64,000 nucleotides of DNA from an uncultured Bartonella sp. (lineage in GTDB: Bacteria; Pseudomonadota; Alphaproteobacteria; Rhizobiales; Rhizobiaceae), in the NCBI GenBank assembly GCA_946478235.1, contig CAMLBF010000001.1, positions 186,001-250,000 of the forward strand. The letters run 5' to 3'. Shown here piece after piece: positions 48,035 through 58,543 of this stretch. Position 1 is the stretch's first letter, and each line of letters starts with the position of its first letter. Under the pieces are notes generated by a model. That model saw nothing but the letters and a program-made list of their open reading frames with translations. It had not been told where the DNA came from and ran no database searches. The translations under genes and the position numbers were made by a program.

Positions 48035-49444
48035 ATGACAACTGCATCAGATGTCCTGAAACAAATAAAGGACAACGACATTCGCTTTGTCGATCTACGT
48101 TTTAGTGATCCAAAAGGCAAACTACAGCATGTAACAATGGATATTACAGAAATCAGCGAAGACACATTTGCTGACGGCGTTATGTTTGATGGATCTTCAA
48201 TCGCTGGTTGGAAAGCTATCAATGAATCGGACATGGTTCTCATGCCAGATCCTACAACCGCCCACATTGATCCTTTTTTCGCTCAATCGACACTTGTTCT
48301 ATTATGCGATGTGCTCGATCCTATTTCAGGTGAATCCTATAATCGTGATCCACGTTCGACAGCGAAAAAAGCTGAAGCCTATTTGAAGTCATTGGGTATC
48401 GGCGATACTGTTAATGTTGGCCCAGAAGCCGAATTCTTTCTCTTTGACGATGTCCGTTACAAAGCCGATCCTTACAACACAGGTTTCAAACTTGATTCTA
48501 GCGAATTGCCATCAAACGATGACACAGAATACGAAACAGGCAATCTAGGCCATCGTCCACGTGTAAAAGGTGGCTACTTCCCTGTTCCTCCAATTGATTC
48601 TTGCCAAGACATTCGCTCTGAAATGCTGACAGCTCTTACCGATATGGGTGTTCGTGTTGAAAAACATCACCACGAAGTTGCTGCTGCCCAACATGAGCTT
48701 GGTATTCGTTTTGATACACTTGTTCGCGAAGCCGACAAGATGCAAATTTTCAAATATGCAGTGCATCAAGTTGCCAACACATATGGAAAAACCGCAACAT
48801 TCATGCCGAAACCAATTTTTGGTGATAATGGATCCGGAATGCACGTTCACATGTCAATCTGGAAAGACGGTAAACCAACATTTGCTGGCAATGAATACGC
48901 TGGACTTTCAGAGACCTGCTTATTCTTCATTGGTGGTATTATTAAACACGCCAAAGCAATCAACGCATTTACCAACCCATCAACAAACTCTTACAAGCGT
49001 CTTGTTCCAGGCTATGAAGCACCGGTATTACTTGCTTATTCAGCACGTAACCGCTCGGCTTCTTGCCGTATCCCGTTCGGTTCTTCACCAAATTCAAAAC
49101 GTGTGGAAATCCGCTTCCCTGATGCAACAGCTAATCCATATCTTGCCTTCTCAGCAATTTTGATGGCTGGTCTTGATGGTATTAAAAACAAAATCCATCC
49201 AGGCGAAGCAATGGATAAAGATCTTTATGATCTTCCTCCAAAAGAATTGAAGAAAATTCCTACCGTATCCGGTAGCTTGCGTGAAGCTCTACAGGAATTG
49301 GATAAAGACCGCGCCTTCTTGAAGGCTGGCGATGTATTTGATGATGATCAAATCGATTCTTTCATCGAATTGAAAATGCAGGAAGTTATGCGTTACGAAA
49401 TGACGCCTCATCCAGTTGAATTCGATATGTATTATTCTATCTAA
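48035..49444 (+). CDS. glnA: Glutamine synthetase, type I
   Basis: 469 residues, the standard GSI length. It makes glutamine from glutamate, ammonia and ATP as a dodecamer. Markers: [19 protein letters not shown] near the N-terminus, [27 protein letters not shown], and [10 protein letters not shown]. The adenylylation Tyr is in [11 protein letters not shown], so GlnE can switch it off. AAGGAA precedes the start. With glnB it forms the nitrogen-regulated pair; a strong terminator closes it. Confidence 0.98.
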   Translation: MTTASDVLKQIKDNDIRFVDLRFSDPKGKLQHVTMDITEISEDTFADGVMFDGSSIAGWKAINESDMVLMPDPTTAHIDPFFAQSTLVLLCDVLDPISGESYNRDPRSTAKKAEAYLKSLGIGDTVNVGPEAEFFLFDDVRYKADPYNTGFKLDSSELPSNDDTEYETGNLGHRPRVKGGYFPVPPIDSCQDIRSEMLTALTDMGVRVEKHHHEVAAAQHELGIRFDTLVREADKMQIFKYAVHQVANTYGKTATFMPKPIFGDNGSGMHVHMSIWKDGKPTFAGNEYAGLSETCLFFIGGIIKHAKAINAFTNPSTNSYKRLVPGYEAPVLLAYSARNRSASCRIPFGSSPNSKRVEIRFPDATANPYLAFSAILMAGLDGIKNKIHPGEAMDKDLYDLPPKELKKIPTVSGSLREALQELDKDRAFLKAGDVFDDDQIDSFIELKMQEVMRYEMTPHPVEFDMYYSI

Positions 49445-49456
49445 TGAATTAAATCT

Positions 49457-49478
49457 GGGGGCTTCGGCCCCCTTTTTT
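49457..49478 (+). terminator. Rho-independent terminator of glnA
   Basis: GGGGGC, tetraloop TTCG, GCCCCC, then TTTTTT, 12 bases after the stop codon. Confidence 0.95.
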
Positions 49479-49570
49479 GTGCATATGCAAAAATTGCCTT
49501 TTTCATGTCATTCTTTGCTTTTAGCATAGACCTTCGATACACGCGAAATGTCAGTTATTGAAGGTAGCAC

Positions 49571-50116
49571 ATGCGACGCATTTATTCCCTTTTATTAAGT
49601 TTCTCACTTCTTGCTGGTACTGGTATTGCGGCTAATGCACGGCCAGCCACAAATGCAGAAATCAAATTATTATCGGATTCAACACAAGCCTATGCAACGG
49701 CACTTCAAACTGCAAATTTCGATGTGGTATTAAACGCAATTCCGCCACGCATTCTCGAAAAACTTGCTGAACAATCCAAAGTTTCAAAAGACCAATTTCG
49801 CCAGATAATGGTGGATCAAATGAAACAGTTGGCCGCTACATATAAGGTCGACAAAATTACAATATCCCAATCTCGAAAACGTTCTGGCGAATTTAATGAT
49901 GGTACACCTTATTTTGTTATTCCATCTGAATTTATTATCACAGCCAATAACCAAGACAAAAAGCGTATTAAAGGTGAGCTGGTTGCGATTTTAGATAATA
50001 ATCAATGGTATTTCGTAAGAGGCGACGATGCCACGACTTTAAGCACGATGACAGAATTGTTTCCGGGCTTTGAGAAAATAAAATTAAGTATGCCAGAAGT
50101 ATCCAACGTAAACTAA
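49571..50116 (+). CDS. Exported protein of unknown function
   Basis: 181 residues. The first ~23 residues are a signal peptide (RRIYSLLLSFSLLAGTGIAA, cut near ANA), so the protein is periplasmic. The mature part has a helical first half (LLSDSTQAYATALQTANFD) and then a strand-rich half around YFVIPSEFIITANN and NNQWYFVRGDD. This pattern is seen in small periplasmic proteins of rhizobia, but I cannot name the family. It stands alone after glnA. Confidence 0.75.
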   Translation: MRRIYSLLLSFSLLAGTGIAANARPATNAEIKLLSDSTQAYATALQTANFDVVLNAIPPRILEKLAEQSKVSKDQFRQIMVDQMKQLAATYKVDKITISQSRKRSGEFNDGTPYFVIPSEFIITANNQDKKRIKGELVAILDNNQWYFVRGDDATTLSTMTELFPGFEKIKLSMPEVSNVN

Positions 50117-50138
50117 CCCGACAATTTAATCGGATCGA

Positions 50139-50189
50139 TAAAAACGCCTGTCTCTTTATTTAGAAGGATAATTCCTTGAGGCAGGCGTT
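50139..50189 (-). terminator. Large hairpin between the convergent secreted-protein and ohr genes
   Basis: AACGCCTG (50143-50150) pairs with CAGGCGTT (50182-50189) with an additional CTC/GAG pair inside. On the minus strand it is followed by TTTT, so it could end ohr transcription. Confidence 0.5.
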
Positions 50190-50268
50190 AAAATATAAAG
50201 TGGAAAGCCCCATGGCTCTTCCAATCAATAGTCTGATTGAAAAACTTAGGATTGGGCGGCTTTCTATC

Positions 50269-50694
50269 TTAGATGATATTCAATGTAACGTTTATATTGC
50301 CACGTGTTGCATGTGAATATGGACAAATTTCATTATGTGCAGTCTGGGCAACCATTTCGGTTTGCTGCTTATCCAAGCCTTCCATATGGACATTCAACAC
50401 AACAGCAAGCTCGAAACCGCCCTCTTTTCTTGGTCCAATTTCAACTTCAGCCTTAACAAAACTTCCATCTAAAACTTTAAGCCCAGCTTTTGACGCGGCA
50501 AATCTTGTGGCAGATTCAAAGCAGGCGGCATAACCTGCCGCAAATAAAGTTTCAGGATTAAGTCCAACTGTGCCGTTGCCACCCATTTCACGTGGTTTTA
50601 CGAGAACAGAATCAAGTGCGCCATCATCCGAACGAACATTACCTTCTCTTCCACCATGTGCGGTTGCAGCTGTTTTATAAATTACATTCATCAT
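50269..50694 (-). CDS. ohr: Organic hydroperoxide resistance protein (OsmC/Ohr family)
   Basis: 141 residues. It reduces organic peroxides with two cysteines: one in AAGYAACFESA at about 52-62, the other in HNEICPYSHAT near the C-terminus. The N-terminal TAATAHGGREGNV and LGGNGTVGLNPE-like region (MGGNGTVGLNPETLFAAG) place it with Ohr rather than OsmC. No OhrR regulator is seen beside it. Confidence 0.93.
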   Translation of the reverse strand: MMNVIYKTAATAHGGREGNVRSDDGALDSVLVKPREMGGNGTVGLNPETLFAAGYAACFESATRFAASKAGLKVLDGSFVKAEVEIGPRKEGGFELAVVLNVHMEGLDKQQTEMVAQTAHNEICPYSHATRGNINVTLNII

Positions 50695-50791
50695 AAAAAC
50701 ATTCTCCTCGAACTAAAGCACCCGACCGATTATGTATAAACCAGTACAAAGGTCTCCTTTTAGATAAGCGATTTGAATGGATAAACAATGT

Positions 50792-51589
50792 TCATTGCGG
50801 AATATTGTCATTAATCGCCGCAACGATCGCTGCAGCTGCATCAAAATTTGTTTTGTAATATTCTCTTCGGCTAAGCGCTTCGCGATCTTCACCCCAATGC
50901 TCAATAGTCCAATCTTCATCCAGATGTGCTAATTTCCAAGCGTTATCGAGATCAATTTCCTTGCAGAAAACTGCCAATGCCAACAGAGCGGAACCACTCA
51001 ACGTTGTCATCGAATGAAGAGCAGCAAGACTGTAGGGTGATGAGATTTTATCCAAAAATTTGCCGATCGATTGGAGCGAAGATTTCGGCTGCTCAATATG
51101 AATCACACCTTCTGTCAGTATAAAAGGCGCGTTAAACTTTTTGTGCGCCCAATCCAATATAGGATTCCATTGTGTATTTTGTCTGTCTGCCAATTCTCGT
51201 GGTGTATCCGCCCGATAGAATAACATATCATGGGCAATAAAGTTTTTTATATCATCACGTACTGCATCAGGATTGGCTGCAATACTGTCCAAGATTGTAT
51301 TGGCAAGCCGCGTTACCGGCATTTTTGCAGGATCAATCACCAAATTCTGTAAATTGAATTCGTCCACTACAAGTTGTGCCAACTCGTGGTTAGGTAACAC
51401 CAACTCATTGCGTGCAGGCGTTTTTACGACCTTTCCATCCAATACGACAGCAAACCCGTTTTCCTTCTCCGTGACATCAGCCAACTGATAGAACTTTTTA
51501 GGTAATTCCCTTTTTGCCAATATTTGTGCTTTTTTTATTGGATCGTAATCTTCATTATCCTTGTCAAGATTTTCAAGAATTTCACGCAT
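50792..51589 (-). CDS. ATP12 family F1-ATPase assembly chaperone
   Basis: 265 residues. The mitochondrial ATP12 family binds free F1 alpha subunit; alphaproteobacteria have the bacterial form. Markers: FYQLADVTEKENGFAVVLDG near residue 34, VKTPARNELVLPN, NTILDSIAANPDAVRDDI, DMLFYRAD, and LDEDWTIEHWGEDREA near the C-terminus. It is the last gene of an overlapping unit with the HAD phosphatase and the pseudouridine synthase, an order kept across Rhizobiales. Confidence 0.92.
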   Translation of the reverse strand: MREILENLDKDNEDYDPIKKAQILAKRELPKKFYQLADVTEKENGFAVVLDGKVVKTPARNELVLPNHELAQLVVDEFNLQNLVIDPAKMPVTRLANTILDSIAANPDAVRDDIKNFIAHDMLFYRADTPRELADRQNTQWNPILDWAHKKFNAPFILTEGVIHIEQPKSSLQSIGKFLDKISSPYSLAALHSMTTLSGSALLALAVFCKEIDLDNAWKLAHLDEDWTIEHWGEDREALSRREYYKTNFDAAAAIVAAINDNIPQ

Positions 51590-52256
51590 GGTTTTCTATT
51601 CCCAATAAATTTAACAGTTCCACAGGCTCATTTAAAACGACTTCAGCACCGGCTTGCATTAATGCCTCTGTCATATGATATCCCCATGATACACCTATCG
51701 CTTTTGCGCCCGCCTGTTTTGCCATTTGCATATCATATAAGGTATCACCAACCACATAGGTATCAGAGGGCAAAATCCCTGTTTCGCTACAACTTTCCAA
51801 TACCATTGCCGGATATGGTTTCGACGGGCAATCATCTGCTGTCTTAAGCGTGACAAAGCACTTCAATTTGTAAGCATCACATATTTTATCAATACCACGG
51901 CGAGACTTTCCCGTAACCACACCAAGCAGGAGGTCTTCCCTGAGTTCTAGTTTTGCTAACAGATCACGGATACCTGGAAAAAGCGGTTCTTGCAGTGGTA
52001 TATCGTCAACTCCATTCGAGAAATTTTGTTTGAAACTGCTAACCATAGCGTTAATTTCGTCATCAACAGGACGTTGTAATAGACGAGAGATTGCGACATC
52101 CAATGACAGACCAATAATATTCCGTATCTCATCAAAACTTGGCGTTTTATAAGAAAATTTGTCGAACACATTATTCATAGCATTTTGTATGACCAACGCA
52201 CTATCAACCAAAGTTCCATCACAATCAAACAGCACAAGCCGCAATTTCTGTTGCAT
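51582..52256 (-). CDS. HAD-superfamily phosphatase (phosphoglycolate phosphatase-like)
   Basis: 224 residues. HAD motif I is VLFDCDGTLVDSA, motif II is GVVTGKSRRG, motif III KPYPAMVLESC, and motif IV VGDTLYDMQMAKQAGA. The cap domain (about 20-85) puts it in subfamily IA with Gph. The substrate is not certain. It overlaps ATP12 by 8 bases and the pseudouridine synthase by 1 base. Confidence 0.9.
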   Translation of the reverse strand: MQQKLRLVLFDCDGTLVDSALVIQNAMNNVFDKFSYKTPSFDEIRNIIGLSLDVAISRLLQRPVDDEINAMVSSFKQNFSNGVDDIPLQEPLFPGIRDLLAKLELREDLLLGVVTGKSRRGIDKICDAYKLKCFVTLKTADDCPSKPYPAMVLESCSETGILPSDTYVVGDTLYDMQMAKQAGAKAIGVSWGYHMTEALMQAGAEVVLNEPVELLNLLGIENHA

Positions 52257-53239
52257 TAATCCTGATCTCCATCAGCTTCATCGAAGGCTAATAGATTAAA
52301 GCTCTGCACCATGTGCGGTGGAAGTGGGGCAACAATATCCAATATACCACCTGTAGGTTTCGGAATGCGAATGCGCCTTGCATGCAAATGCAATCTGTTT
52401 TGTATTCCCCCTGGTAATTGCCAGTTGGTATCAGCAAAAAAATATTTAGGATCGCCGATAATAGGATGATCGATATAGGCCGAATGTACACGCAATTGGT
52501 GAGTACGCCCTGTATAAGGTTCCATCTCTAGCCAAGATAAGATCTGTCCTCGCGTGTCGATCACTCTATAGTGGGATACAGCATGATCGGAATCCGGTTC
52601 GCCGTGCTGGCATACTCGCATCTTATCTCCATCTGGTGTTGCTTCCTTGACCAGCCATGTAGAGATTTTGTCTTCACGTTTTTTTGGTACGCCACGAACC
52701 AGCGCCCAATAAGTCTTCTTCGTCTCTCTTTCTCTAAAGGCTGCCGTCAGGGATTGTGCAGCGCCCCTCGTCCGCGCAACCACAAGCACGCCTGATGTAT
52801 CTCTGTCGAGTCGATGGACTAAACGTGGTTTTTCACCTTTTTTGTTGCGCCAAGCTTCAAGCATACCGTCCACATGCCTATTTACCCCAGAACCGCCCTG
52901 CACTGCGAGACCGGCTGGTTTATTAAAGACGAATATCTTTTCATCTTCATAAAGCAACATCTGACGAAGAACATCAGAATCATCCTGTCCTCGAATTGTC
53001 TTTCCCGTTAGCGGAACAGCCCCCTTTTCATCGACTGGCAAAGGTGGAACACGAATGGATTGTCCCTGTTCCAACCGCGTATCGGATTTCACCCTGCCGC
53101 CATCAACACGTATCTGGCCAGAACGCAATAATTTTTGTAAATGGCCAAAGCCCAATCCCGGATAATGTACCTTAAACCAACGATCGATGCGCATGCTGTG
53201 TTCATCTGCATCTACTTTTTTAATTTCAACACCAGCCAT
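52256..53239 (-). CDS. rluC: RluA-family 23S rRNA pseudouridine synthase
   Basis: 327 residues from ATG 53239, with AAGGAGA upstream; an earlier start at 53281 is not supported. An S4 domain (MRIDRWFKVHYPGLG, LRSGQIRVDGGRVK) is followed by the catalytic domain with HRLDRDTSGVLVVART, whose Asp is the nucleophile, and GRTHQLRVHSAYIDHPIIGD. It is first in the three-gene overlapping unit. RluC fits by length and S4 domain; RluD cannot be fully excluded. Confidence 0.9.
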   Translation of the reverse strand: MAGVEIKKVDADEHSMRIDRWFKVHYPGLGFGHLQKLLRSGQIRVDGGRVKSDTRLEQGQSIRVPPLPVDEKGAVPLTGKTIRGQDDSDVLRQMLLYEDEKIFVFNKPAGLAVQGGSGVNRHVDGMLEAWRNKKGEKPRLVHRLDRDTSGVLVVARTRGAAQSLTAAFRERETKKTYWALVRGVPKKREDKISTWLVKEATPDGDKMRVCQHGEPDSDHAVSHYRVIDTRGQILSWLEMEPYTGRTHQLRVHSAYIDHPIIGDPKYFFADTNWQLPGGIQNRLHLHARRIRIPKPTGGILDIVAPLPPHMVQSFNLLAFDEADGDQD

Positions 53240-53439
53240 TATAATCTCCTTGGCGCACCGTCTAACATTTACAAAAGGCAAAAGCGATATGCTTTATCAC
53301 GCTCCGTTACAATCAGTTGCGAAAAGTGCCTAATACCGTCATAAATCTAACAGTAGCTTATACTACATAAACAATATAAAGATCTGATAAGTTTTGTGAA
53401 TAAACCCCTTGGGACAATTGTGACATCGGAGGTATCAGC

Positions 53440-55278
53440 GTGTCGCTGTTTAAAACTTACACTCGCGCAGTCAGCTATTTGATGACAGAAAAGAAAACTG
53501 TCTTCATCATTTGCGCAGCAAATATTGCGATGGCAGCAATTCAGGTTTTTATCCCTAAGATTTTTGGTTGGATTGTGGATGACTTGTCATCAACCGCCCA
53601 AGCCGTTTCGCAAGGCACAACATTTTCTGCCGGTGATGCTTTTACCAATGTTATTCCCTATCTCGCTCTGTGGACCGGTCTTGGTATGTTCAGTATTATT
53701 GCGACTGTCATGGTGGACCGTGGTGCCGATAGGCTGGCACATCGCAGGCGTTTAGGGGTTCTAAGCGAAGCGTATCAGCGTATTATTAATATGCCTTTGT
53801 CATGGCATCAAAAAATTGGCACCTCAAATGCCTTACACACGATGCTGCGTGCTTGTGAATCCATGTTCACAATGTGGCTGGAATTCATGCGACAACATCT
53901 CGCTTCAATGATCCAGCTTGTCATCCTGCTAACCGTTGCCATCTGGACCGATTACCGTTTGTCAATTGTATTGGTGTCACTTGGTATTATTTATGTCATG
54001 ATTGCCCGTTTGGTGATGTCAAAAACCAAAAACGGACAAGAATCTGTCGAGAAATACCACCTTGAATTATTTGAGCATGTCACTGATTCTATTTCCAATG
54101 TTTCCGTTGTGCAGAGCTATAATCGCGGTGACGAGGAAAGTGCTCGTGTAAAAAGAAACACACAAAATGTACTCAAAGCACAATATCCAGTTTTAAACTG
54201 GTGGGCTCTTGCTGCCGGTCTTAATCGTATGGCGTCCACTATAACGGTTATCGTTGTTATCGTGCTCGGTGCATATCTTGTCAGCAAAGGCATTCTTAAT
54301 ATCGGTGACGTTGTCGCATTCGTATTTTTCTCACAAATGATGATAGGGCAACTCGACCAGATTAGTAATTTTATCAATCTTATTGGTTCTAACCGAGCAA
54401 GGTTGGATGCTTTCTATGAAATGATGGATTCTACTATAGCGGCCGCCGAACCAACGAACCTTCCATCGCTGACAAATGTCAAAGGCGAAATTTGCTTTGA
54501 TCATGTAACTTATGAGTTTTCCAATACAGGCCAAGGTGTATACGATATCTGCTTTGATATTAAACCAGGGCAAACCGCCGCGATTGTTGGTCCTACAGGC
54601 GCAGGTAAAACAACACTCATAAATCTATTGCAGCGCATTTATGATCCGGCAGCAGGACACATCACAATTGACGGCGTTGATACAAGAACAGTCAACCGTG
54701 AGTCACTTCGCCACGCTATGGCAACGGTTTTTCAAGATGCAGGACTGTTTAACCGTACAATTAGAGAAAATATCAGCATAGGCCGTCCTGATGCTTCTGA
54801 AGATGAACTCTATGAGGCCGCAAAGGCTGCAGCTGCAACAGACTTTATTATGGCAAAAAGCAATGGTTACGATACCAAAGTTGGCGAACGTGGCTCACTA
54901 CTTTCAGGTGGCGAACGCCAAAGATTAGCAATTGCCAGAGCAGTGCTTAAAAACTCTCCAATACTTGTGCTTGATGAAGCGACAAGCGCTCTCGATGTAG
55001 AAACTGAAGCACGCGTAAAAGAAGCAATTGATACTGTCAGTCAAAACCGTACAACCATCATCATAGCTCACCGCTTATCAACAGTCCGGAATGCTGATAT
55101 TGTGCTATTCATGGACCATGGTCACATTGTTGAACAAGGAAGTTTTGATGAATTGGCCGAAAAAGGCGGACGGTTTACCGCTTTATTAAAAGCTGGCGGA
55201 CTTATTATTGATCATGCGCCTGCTAACGACAAAAATGACAATATTATTGAATTTCCCGAAATTTTAGCCAAGTCCTAA
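53440..55278 (+). CDS. ndvA: Cyclic beta-1,2-glucan exporter, ABC permease/ATPase fusion (NdvA/ChvA type)
   Basis: 612 residues from GTG 53440, with CGGAGG upstream. The N-terminal half has six membrane segments; the early NIAMAAIQVFIPKIFGWIVD and MPLSWHQKIGTSNALH are typical of the glucan exporters. The C-terminal ATPase has Walker A VGPTGAGKTT, signature LSGGERQRLA, and Walker B ILVLDEATSALD. It moves cyclic beta-1,2-glucan to the periplasm in Rhizobiales. Its last ~140 bp are part of a diverged tandem duplication with a second copy at about 55405-55535. Confidence 0.92.
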   Translation: MSLFKTYTRAVSYLMTEKKTVFIICAANIAMAAIQVFIPKIFGWIVDDLSSTAQAVSQGTTFSAGDAFTNVIPYLALWTGLGMFSIIATVMVDRGADRLAHRRRLGVLSEAYQRIINMPLSWHQKIGTSNALHTMLRACESMFTMWLEFMRQHLASMIQLVILLTVAIWTDYRLSIVLVSLGIIYVMIARLVMSKTKNGQESVEKYHLELFEHVTDSISNVSVVQSYNRGDEESARVKRNTQNVLKAQYPVLNWWALAAGLNRMASTITVIVVIVLGAYLVSKGILNIGDVVAFVFFSQMMIGQLDQISNFINLIGSNRARLDAFYEMMDSTIAAAEPTNLPSLTNVKGEICFDHVTYEFSNTGQGVYDICFDIKPGQTAAIVGPTGAGKTTLINLLQRIYDPAAGHITIDGVDTRTVNRESLRHAMATVFQDAGLFNRTIRENISIGRPDASEDELYEAAKAAAATDFIMAKSNGYDTKVGERGSLLSGGERQRLAIARAVLKNSPILVLDEATSALDVETEARVKEAIDTVSQNRTTIIIAHRLSTVRNADIVLFMDHGHIVEQGSFDELAEKGGRFTALLKAGGLIIDHAPANDKNDNIIEFPEILAKS

Positions 55279-55280
55279 TA

Positions 55281-55309
55281 AAAAAGTGGGCTATTATGCC
55301 CGCTTTTTT
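55281..55309 (+). terminator. Terminator of ndvA (first copy)
   Basis: AAAAAAGTGGGC and GCCCGCTTTTTT form a long stem around TATTAT, with one G-T pair. T-runs lie on both sides, so it can work in both directions. Confidence 0.9.
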
Positions 55310-55550
55310 CACATACTGATATTATGGCGATTTGGCTCTTAAGCCCTCAAATGCCTCTTCGTTTTTGTCACCGTTACGCTGTTCTTATCATTTCCACACT
55401 ATTAAGTGAGGAAGCTTCGATCAATTGGCTAAAACAGGTGGATAGCTTACTGCTTTATTGAAAGCTGGCGGAATTATAATTGTTCAAGCCCCATTAACGT
55501 CAAAAATAACAATATCATTGATTTTCGTAAAATTTAGCCAAGCTGCTAAT
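55310..55550. pseudogene. Decayed copies of the alaS 3' end and the ndvA 3' end
   Basis: At 55325-55375 the sequence resembles the last codons of alaS (minus strand, from about TTGGCTCTTAAG), now broken. At 55405-55550 it resembles the last ~45 codons of ndvA (plus strand, including a GCTTTATTGAAAGCTGGCGG stretch) with frame damage. Neither can code. They are the spare halves of the tandem duplication. Confidence 0.8.
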
Positions 55551-55580
55551 AAAAAAGCGGGCTATTATGCCCGCTCTTTT
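55551..55580 (-). terminator. Terminator of alaS (second copy)
   Basis: AAAAAAGCGGGC and GCCCGCTCTTTTT around TATTAT, the duplicate of the ndvA terminator. The minus-strand T-run places it 13 bases after the alaS stop. Confidence 0.85.
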
Positions 55581-55592
55581 TATCTACTAATA

Positions 55593-58259
55593 TTATTTCA
55601 ATTTGGTTCTTAAATGATCAAGTGCCTCTTCGGCCTTGCTACCATCTGGTCCTCCGGCCTGCGCCATGTCGGGACGACCGCCGCCACCCTTGCCTCCTAA
55701 CGCCTCGGATAGCACCTTAACCAGTTCGACCGCATTGAAACGTTGTGTTAAATCGTCAGTTACACCAACGACCGCGCTTGCTTTATTATCTTCCTCGGAA
55801 ATACCAATGAAAACAACAACGCCGCTGCCAATTTTTGTCTTTCCGGCATCTGCCAGTGGTTTAAGGTCTTTCGGCGAAACACCATGAACAACTTTAGCGA
55901 TTAAAGAAATTCCATTAATCGTCTCAACTTCATTGTCACTGGCACCAGAAGCTCCGCCCCCCAATGCCAATTGTTTTCTCGCATCAGATAATTCTTTTTC
56001 AAGCTTACGGCGTTCTTCCACCAATACATGGATACGTTCCAATGCATCTTGAGGTGTTGTTTTCAAAATAGAAGCAACTTCGTGATACCGCTCATCTTGC
56101 TCATCAAGATAATTACGTGCTGCATCACCAGTTAACGCCTCTATTCGGCGGACACCTGCCGCAACTGCACTTTCTGATAGTATACGAATAATACCGATGT
56201 CGCCCGTGCGTTTTACGTGCGTACCGCCACATAACTCTAATGACCAAGCGTGATTAACCGTGCTTTCAAGGTCATCGCGTTCGCCCATAGAAACAACGCG
56301 AACCTCTTCGCCATATTTTTCACCAAACAAAGCCATTGCGCCTTCTGCTATAGCGTCATCTACTGCCATTAATCTTGTAGACACGGGCGCGTTTTGTAAG
56401 ACGATTTCATTTGCCAGATCTTCAACCTTTTTCAATTCATCTTTTGTCATTGGCTTAGGATGAGAAAAGTCGAAGCGTAAACGATCAGGAGAAACCAAAG
56501 AACCTTTTTGTGCAACATGCGTTCCTAACGTCTCACGCAGAGCTTCATGAAGCAAATGGGTAGCGGAGTGGTTTGCACGAATTTTTTTACGCCGTTTATG
56601 ATCGACATTTAATTCAACGGCGTCCCCTACAGCTATTTCCCCTGAAGTGACAACACCTATATGAATGAAAACGCCGTTTCCTTTTTTCTGCGTATCGTCC
56701 ACTTCAAACTTTGTTTTTTCACCAACAATAGTTCCTGTGTCACCAAGCTGACCACCAGATTCACCATAAAAAGGTGTTTGATTGACAACAAGGATACCTT
56801 TTTCGCCGTCATTCAAGTGATCGACAAGTTTACCATCTTTAACAATAGCGGTTATGACAGCTTCAGCTTTTTCTGTTTCGTAACCAAGAAACTCTGTGGC
56901 GCCTACTTTATCGCGCACCTCAAACCATATTGTTTCGGTTGCTTCTTCTCCAGATCCTGCCCAGTTTGCACGCGCTTCAGCCTTTTGCCGTTCCATAGCC
57001 TTATCAAAAGCCTCGGTATCAACCGTAATATCGCGACGACGTAGGGCATCTTGTGTCAAATCAAGCGGAAAGCCATAGGTGTCATAAAGTTTGAAAGCAA
57101 CTTCACCATCCAACTGATCGCCAGATTGTAAATCTTGGCTGGCTTCATTCAGCAGATTAAGCCCACGTTCTAAGGTTTTTCTAAACCGTGTTTCCTCAAG
57201 GCGCAGTGTTTCAGAAATTAGGGCTTCAGCTCTTAATAATTCTGGATAGGCTTGCCCCATTTCGCGTGTTAAAGTTGGCAATAGACGCCACATAAGTGGT
57301 TCTTTTGCTCCAAGTAATTGCGCATGACGCATTGCACGCCGCATAATACGCCGCAACACATATCCACGACCTTCATTTGAAGGCAATACACCATCTGCAA
57401 TCAAGAATGCCGATGAACGCAAGTGGTCGGCAATAACGCGGTGGCTAGCAACAAATTCGCCTTCCGCTTTTACACCTGTTGCGTCTTCCGATGCATGAAT
57501 AAGCGTCTTGAATAAATCGATATCATAGTTGTCGTGAACACCTTGCAATACCGCGGCAATACGTTCCAACCCCATGCCAGTATCAATCGAAGGACGCGGA
57601 AGATTTTGTCTGGTTTCCTTGGTAATCTGTTCATATTGCATGAACACCAAATTCCAGATTTCGATATAACGATCGCCGTCTTCCTCTGCACTTCCCGGAA
57701 CACCACCCCAGATTTTATCGCCATGGTCATAGAAAATTTCTGAACAAGGGCCACAAGGTCCAGTGTCCCCCATTGCCCAGAAATTATCATTGGTGGAAAT
57801 ACGAATGATTTTATCGTTTGTTAAACCAGCTATTTTTTTCCACAGTTCGGCTGCATCATCATCTTCATGATAAACTGTTACGAGCAGCTTTTCCTTGGGT
57901 AAGCAGAATTCTTTCGTCAGCAAATTCCATGCAAATGAAATTGCCTCTTCCTTGAAATAATCACCGAACGAAAAATTCCCCAGCATTTCAAAAAATGTAT
58001 GATGACGCGCTGTATATCCGACATTGTCGAGATCATTGTGTTTACCGCCTGCACGAACGCATTTTTGTGCTGTCGTAGCTCGTTTATACGGTCGCTGTTC
58101 AAGACCTGTAAAAACATTTTTAAATTGAACCATACCCGCATTGGTAAACATCAATGTTGGATCATTACGAGGAACTAATGGACTGGAAGAAACTATTTCA
58201 TGTCCATTACGATGAAAATAATCCAGAAAAGTCGACCGGATCTCATTAACGCTATTCAT
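55593..58259 (-). CDS. alaS: Alanyl-tRNA synthetase
   Basis: 888 residues from ATG 58259; GTG 58268 is three codons longer. Catalytic domain with [31 protein letters not shown] and [13 protein letters not shown]. The editing domain has zinc-binding [12 protein letters not shown] and [13 protein letters not shown]. The C-terminal domain ends in the Gly-rich [16 protein letters not shown], then 20 more residues. The end lies within the 271-bp tandem duplication. recA lies upstream on the same strand only after a rightward gap of 284 bases. Confidence 0.97.
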   Translation of the reverse strand: MNSVNEIRSTFLDYFHRNGHEIVSSSPLVPRNDPTLMFTNAGMVQFKNVFTGLEQRPYKRATTAQKCVRAGGKHNDLDNVGYTARHHTFFEMLGNFSFGDYFKEEAISFAWNLLTKEFCLPKEKLLVTVYHEDDDAAELWKKIAGLTNDKIIRISTNDNFWAMGDTGPCGPCSEIFYDHGDKIWGGVPGSAEEDGDRYIEIWNLVFMQYEQITKETRQNLPRPSIDTGMGLERIAAVLQGVHDNYDIDLFKTLIHASEDATGVKAEGEFVASHRVIADHLRSSAFLIADGVLPSNEGRGYVLRRIMRRAMRHAQLLGAKEPLMWRLLPTLTREMGQAYPELLRAEALISETLRLEETRFRKTLERGLNLLNEASQDLQSGDQLDGEVAFKLYDTYGFPLDLTQDALRRRDITVDTEAFDKAMERQKAEARANWAGSGEEATETIWFEVRDKVGATEFLGYETEKAEAVITAIVKDGKLVDHLNDGEKGILVVNQTPFYGESGGQLGDTGTIVGEKTKFEVDDTQKKGNGVFIHIGVVTSGEIAVGDAVELNVDHKRRKKIRANHSATHLLHEALRETLGTHVAQKGSLVSPDRLRFDFSHPKPMTKDELKKVEDLANEIVLQNAPVSTRLMAVDDAIAEGAMALFGEKYGEEVRVVSMGERDDLESTVNHAWSLELCGGTHVKRTGDIGIIRILSESAVAAGVRRIEALTGDAARNYLDEQDERYHEVASILKTTPQDALERIHVLVEERRKLEKELSDARKQLALGGGASGASDNEVETINGISLIAKVVHGVSPKDLKPLADAGKTKIGSGVVVFIGISEEDNKASAVVGVTDDLTQRFNAVELVKVLSEALGGKGGGGRPDMAQAGGPDGSKAEEALDHLRTKLK

Positions 58260-58480
58260 ACTTGACACCTACATTACCCGTGGAACCTAAATTGGTCTGT
58301 CGGAATTAGACTATTTGTTTCTGTCTTTTAGAGCAAATAATCAATTCTGGGAACTCATTTTTCCGGTAATTCTTAGTATCTACAGTTCATTAAACTGCTT
58401 TAATTGGCACACACTGTAACTACGTTATCAAATAGCTTGTAAAACCGTTTCAATTTTATATCAAAACAACAGTTTTAATA

Positions 58481-58518
58481 AAAATAGGCCACCGCAATGA
58501 TCGCATCGCAATGGCCTA
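58481..58518 (-). terminator. Rho-independent terminator of recA
   Basis: On the minus strand TAGGCCA and TGGCCTA pair (58485-58518) around a 20-base loop that itself can pair, and TTTTT follows. It lies 26 bases after the recA stop. Confidence 0.75.
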
Positions 58519-58543
58519 CAATTCAGCTTCAGATTAAATTTAT

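Larger units (their letters stand above)
55130..55650. repeat. Diverged tandem duplication (unit about 271 bp) over the ends of ndvA and alaS
   Basis: Unit 1 (about 55130-55385) holds the real ndvA end, a terminator, and a decayed copy of the alaS end. Unit 2 (about 55405-55650) holds a decayed copy of the ndvA end, a second terminator, and the real alaS end. Examples at offset 271-272: GGAAGTTTTGATGAATTGG (55138) against GGAAGCTTCGATCAATTGG (55410); GGGCTATTATGCCCGC (55288) against the same (55559); TACTGATATTATGGC (55314) against TACTAATATTATTTC (55585). Each gene kept the copy joined to it and the other copies drifted. Confidence 0.85.
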
